A DNA stretch of 9,614 nucleotides, taken from the NCBI GenBank assembly GCA_021782295.1, contig JAJXVC010000057.1, forward strand, positions 1 to 9,614, given 5' to 3'. Made by a program: the position numbers and the translations under genes. The stretch comes from a bacterium (GTDB taxonomy: Bacteria > Eremiobacterota > Eremiobacteria > Baltobacterales > Baltobacteraceae). The notes beneath the pieces were generated by a model that worked only from the letters and a program-made list of their open reading frames with translations, was not told the DNA's origin and ran no database searches. Below, in pieces: positions 7,933 through 9,614 of this stretch (position 1 is its first letter; the number at the start of each line of letters is the position of its first letter).

Positions 7933-9339
7933 TCATAAAAGCGAGAGTACCGGCAGGGCGACCGGCAAGCCCCGATCGGCAAAGCGAGCGGCCCGCCCGC
8001 GGATGCTGCCGGAGTTTCCCCACACATGCGCCGTTGCAATCTCGATATCGAGCCACGGTTCGCGGGCGTAGAGCGCGGCATCGTAATCGGGGGGCATCGG
8101 GGCGTTGACGGTCACGTTATCGAGTGCCTTAGCCGTCAAACGCGTCGGGTCTTTCTTCGAGGGCCCAACGACGAGGCAGCGTTCTATGCGCCCGATTTTG
8201 CGCGCGTGGTATGCGGTGCTGGCGTCGTTTTGCGCCGCGATGAGCCGTTCGAAGCGTTCGTGCGCGACCTCGCGCGACACTTGCTCCCAATTCGCAGCGG
8301 GCGTTCCGCGCCGAATCGAATAGATGAACGAATAGGCATTCGCGAAAACACCGCTTCGAACGTACTCCAACGTCGCTTCGAAGTCGGCATCGGTCTCGCC
8401 GGGAAAACCGACGATGATATCGGTCGTGACCGCCCAATCGGGCAGATACTTTGCGATCCATGCCATGCGTTCGTCGAATTGCGCGCGTGTATATTTTCGG
8501 TTCATTCGGCGCAACACCGGATCGCTCGCCGACTGCATCGGCAGGTGAATGCGTGGATCGAGCGCGGCGACCTCAGCGAATCCGGCGATCGTCGCTTCGC
8601 TGAAATCTTTGGGGTGCGGCGAGATGAACGAAAGACGCTCCAGCCCCGGCAACGCCGCGACGGAGCGAACGAGTTCGAGAAAATCGGTACCATCGGCGGG
8701 ATCGCGCCACGCGTTGACGGTCTGACCGACCAGCATCACCTCGCGCGCGCCGGCAGCGATTTTTTCGGCGACCTCGGCGCGAATCTCGGCCGCGGGGCGA
8801 TGGTCGAAGCGTCCGCGCACGTGCGGCACGATGCAGAACGTACAATAATAGGAACACCCGCGTTGCACGTTCACGAAGGCGCGTAGATGCGAGAAGGCGT
8901 CGATCACGCCGTCGGCGGTGCCGCCCATCGGTTCGAGCAGAGCGCGCTGTTCGATCGCTTCGAGATCGGGATCCTCGCCGAAATCTTCGCGCCAGCGTTC
9001 CAGGCGATCGCCGAGCGCGCGCAATTCTTTCGTGCCGTAGATCGCATCGACGTGCGGCGCGAGCTTCGCCATACGGTCGCGATCCTGTTCGGCGAGGCAG
9101 CCCATGACGACGATGCGCACGCTTGGGTCGGCGCTTTTGAGCGCCCGGAAGTGATTCATCCGCCCGTAGGCGCGCCGTTCGGCATTATCGCGCACGGTAC
9201 AGGTATTGATGAGCACGACCTGCGCATCTTCGGGGCGCGTGACGATCGCGTACCCCGCGGCGCTTGCGCGCTGCGCGATCTCTTGGGAATCGGCCTCATT
9301 CATCTGACAGCCGAAGGTCTCAATGTAGAGTGCAGCCAT
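7933..9339 (-). CDS. miaB: tRNA-2-methylthio-N6-dimethylallyladenosine synthase
   Basis: Radical SAM methylthiotransferase that converts i6A37, made by MiaA, to ms2i6A37 in tRNA, stabilising pairing at the first codon position. It has 468 residues in the family order. The N-terminal UPF0004 domain has the three ligands of the auxiliary [4Fe-4S] cluster, Cys11 (ETFGCQMN), Cys47 (INTCTVR) and Cys81 (MGCLAE). The radical SAM domain has GCSYYCTFC with Cys162, Cys166 and Cys169, followed by IVPHVRG (170-176). A TRAM RNA-binding domain covers about 380-442. A tail of about 28 residues follows the TRAM domain and ends [12 protein letters not shown] do not recognise it. MiaB rather than MtaB or RimO is supported by the FCIVPHVRG context and by miaA in the same gene run. 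The start ATG has an AGAGG ribosome site 9 nt upstream. This is the first gene of the minus-strand run. Confidence 0.95.
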   Translation of the reverse strand: MAALYIETFGCQMNEADSQEIAQRASAAGYAIVTRPEDAQVVLINTCTVRDNAERRAYGRMNHFRALKSADPSVRIVVMGCLAEQDRDRMAKLAPHVDAIYGTKELRALGDRLERWREDFGEDPDLEAIEQRALLEPMGGTADGVIDAFSHLRAFVNVQRGCSYYCTFCIVPHVRGRFDHRPAAEIRAEVAEKIAAGAREVMLVGQTVNAWRDPADGTDFLELVRSVAALPGLERLSFISPHPKDFSEATIAGFAEVAALDPRIHLPMQSASDPVLRRMNRKYTRAQFDERMAWIAKYLPDWAVTTDIIVGFPGETDADFEATLEYVRSGVFANAYSFIYSIRRGTPAANWEQVSREVAHERFERLIAAQNDASTAYHARKIGRIERCLVVGPSKKDPTRLTAKALDNVTVNAPMPPDYDAALYAREPWLDIEIATAHVWGNSGSIRGRAARFADRGLPVALPVLSLL

Positions 9340-9402
9340 GGAAGATCGCCTCTGTTCGGCGCGAGGCGGGCAAACTCCGACCGGACCGCTAATCTCCCGC
9401 CG
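9340..9402. promoter_or_regulatory. Divergent miaB/der intergenic spacer, presumed promoter region
   Basis: This 63-bp stretch is the only true intergenic region in the window and lies between two genes pointing apart, so it must hold promoters for one or both directions unless miaB is transcribed from within der. I see no convincing -35/-10 pair. On the plus strand a weak -10-like TAATCT (9390-9395) lies only 7 bp before the der GTG, which would fit a leaderless transcript. No operator palindrome is obvious. The location is sound; any specific promoter is speculative. Confidence 0.4.
9349..9353 (-). promoter_or_regulatory. Probable ribosome binding site of miaB
   Basis: On the minus strand this reads AGAGG, 9 nt before the miaB ATG, a reasonable Shine-Dalgarno match and spacing. 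It supports this start, and it is the only clear site of its kind in the window; the six downstream starts lie at or near the end of the preceding gene and lack comparable sites. Confidence 0.5.
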
Positions 9403-9614
9403 GTGGATTTAGAAGCATCGGAGACGCCGGTTCTCGCGCGCGTCGAACCGGCGACCGTCGCCATCGTCGGTCGCCCCAACGTCGGGAAGAGCGCGCTCTT
9501 CAACCGACTCGTCGGCGCTCGCCTGGCGATCGTCGAGGACACCCCGGGCGTCACGCGCGACCGGCTCTACGCCCTCGCGGAATGGCAGGGGCGCACCTTT
9601 AACCTCGTCGATAC
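9403..9614 (+). CDS. der: Ribosome-associated GTPase Der/EngA (partial: C-terminus off the right edge)
   Basis: Essential GTPase with two consecutive G domains, needed for maturation of the 50S ribosomal subunit. Only the first 70 codons are in the window. They show the G1 P-loop GRPNVGKS (23-30), ALFNRL (31-36), and [10 protein letters not shown] (45-54), the G2-region signature typical of Der. The visible end NLVDT is the start of the G3 DTxG motif. The start is a GTG; no other ATG, GTG or TTG lies in frame between it and the P-loop, so the protein has an extension of about 18 residues before the usual [12 protein letters not shown] beginning. No Shine-Dalgarno precedes the GTG. The PGVTRDR block favours Der over Era or other Era-like GTPases; the second G domain, which would confirm it, is outside the window. 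Confidence 0.9.
   Translation, partial: MDLEASETPVLARVEPATVAIVGRPNVGKSALFNRLVGARLAIVEDTPGVTRDRLYALAEWQGRTFNLVD

Noticed and set aside
6896..8071. Long plus-strand open frame (391 codons) opposite mutS and the end of miaB
   Set aside because: Composition is that of a mirrored coding strand, very rich in Arg and Ala, with no domain pattern or ribosome site.
480..9020. GCGATCGC octamers resembling the cyanobacterial HIP1 repeat
   Set aside because: I noticed only about three in nearly 10 kb (near 505, 2286 and 9005), far below HIP1 density, and CGATCG words follow from common Ile-Ala and Arg-Ser/Asp-Arg codon pairs.

Overview
This GC-rich chromosomal window carries a tightly packed housekeeping gene block. 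Seven genes lie on the minus strand and read right to left; one partial gene lies at the right edge on the plus strand. In order of transcription the minus-strand genes are miaB, mutS, mutL, miaA, dapF, an uncharacterised radical SAM gene, and a CPA1-type (NhaP-like) cation/proton antiporter that runs off the left edge. The junctions are very tight: a 23-bp gap, a 1-bp overlap (TAATG), a 4-bp overlap (GTGA), direct abutment (TAG then ATG), an 11-bp overlap, and a 5-bp gap. This suggests one polycistronic unit with extensive translational coupling. Only miaB has a clear Shine-Dalgarno-like sequence. A 63-bp divergent spacer separates miaB from the start of der (engA), a ribosome-assembly GTPase that runs off the right edge.

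Functionally the block joins three processes. MutS and MutL are the core of DNA mismatch repair; MutL keeps the endonuclease motifs typical of bacteria without MutH. MiaA and MiaB carry out two successive steps on tRNA adenosine 37 (i6A, then ms2i6A). DapF makes meso-diaminopimelate for lysine and peptidoglycan. The radical SAM protein and the antiporter have no obvious link to these; the first is the only gene here of truly unknown function.

Organism: the sequence shows a bacterium with high GC, frequent GTG starts, little use of Shine-Dalgarno sequences and meso-DAP synthesis. The miaB-mutS-mutL-miaA order resembles Firmicutes, but base composition and style fit a less-studied phylum better. 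Candidatus Eremiobacterota/Vulcanimicrobiota is my best guess, by general impression only. I see no mobile element, CRISPR array, RNA gene, tRNA or foreign-looking segment, and no convincing evidence of a new multi-gene system. The points most worth a second look are the radical SAM protein, the antiporter's apparently short N-terminus, and the clamp-binding motifs of MutS (at its very last residues) and MutL (altered).
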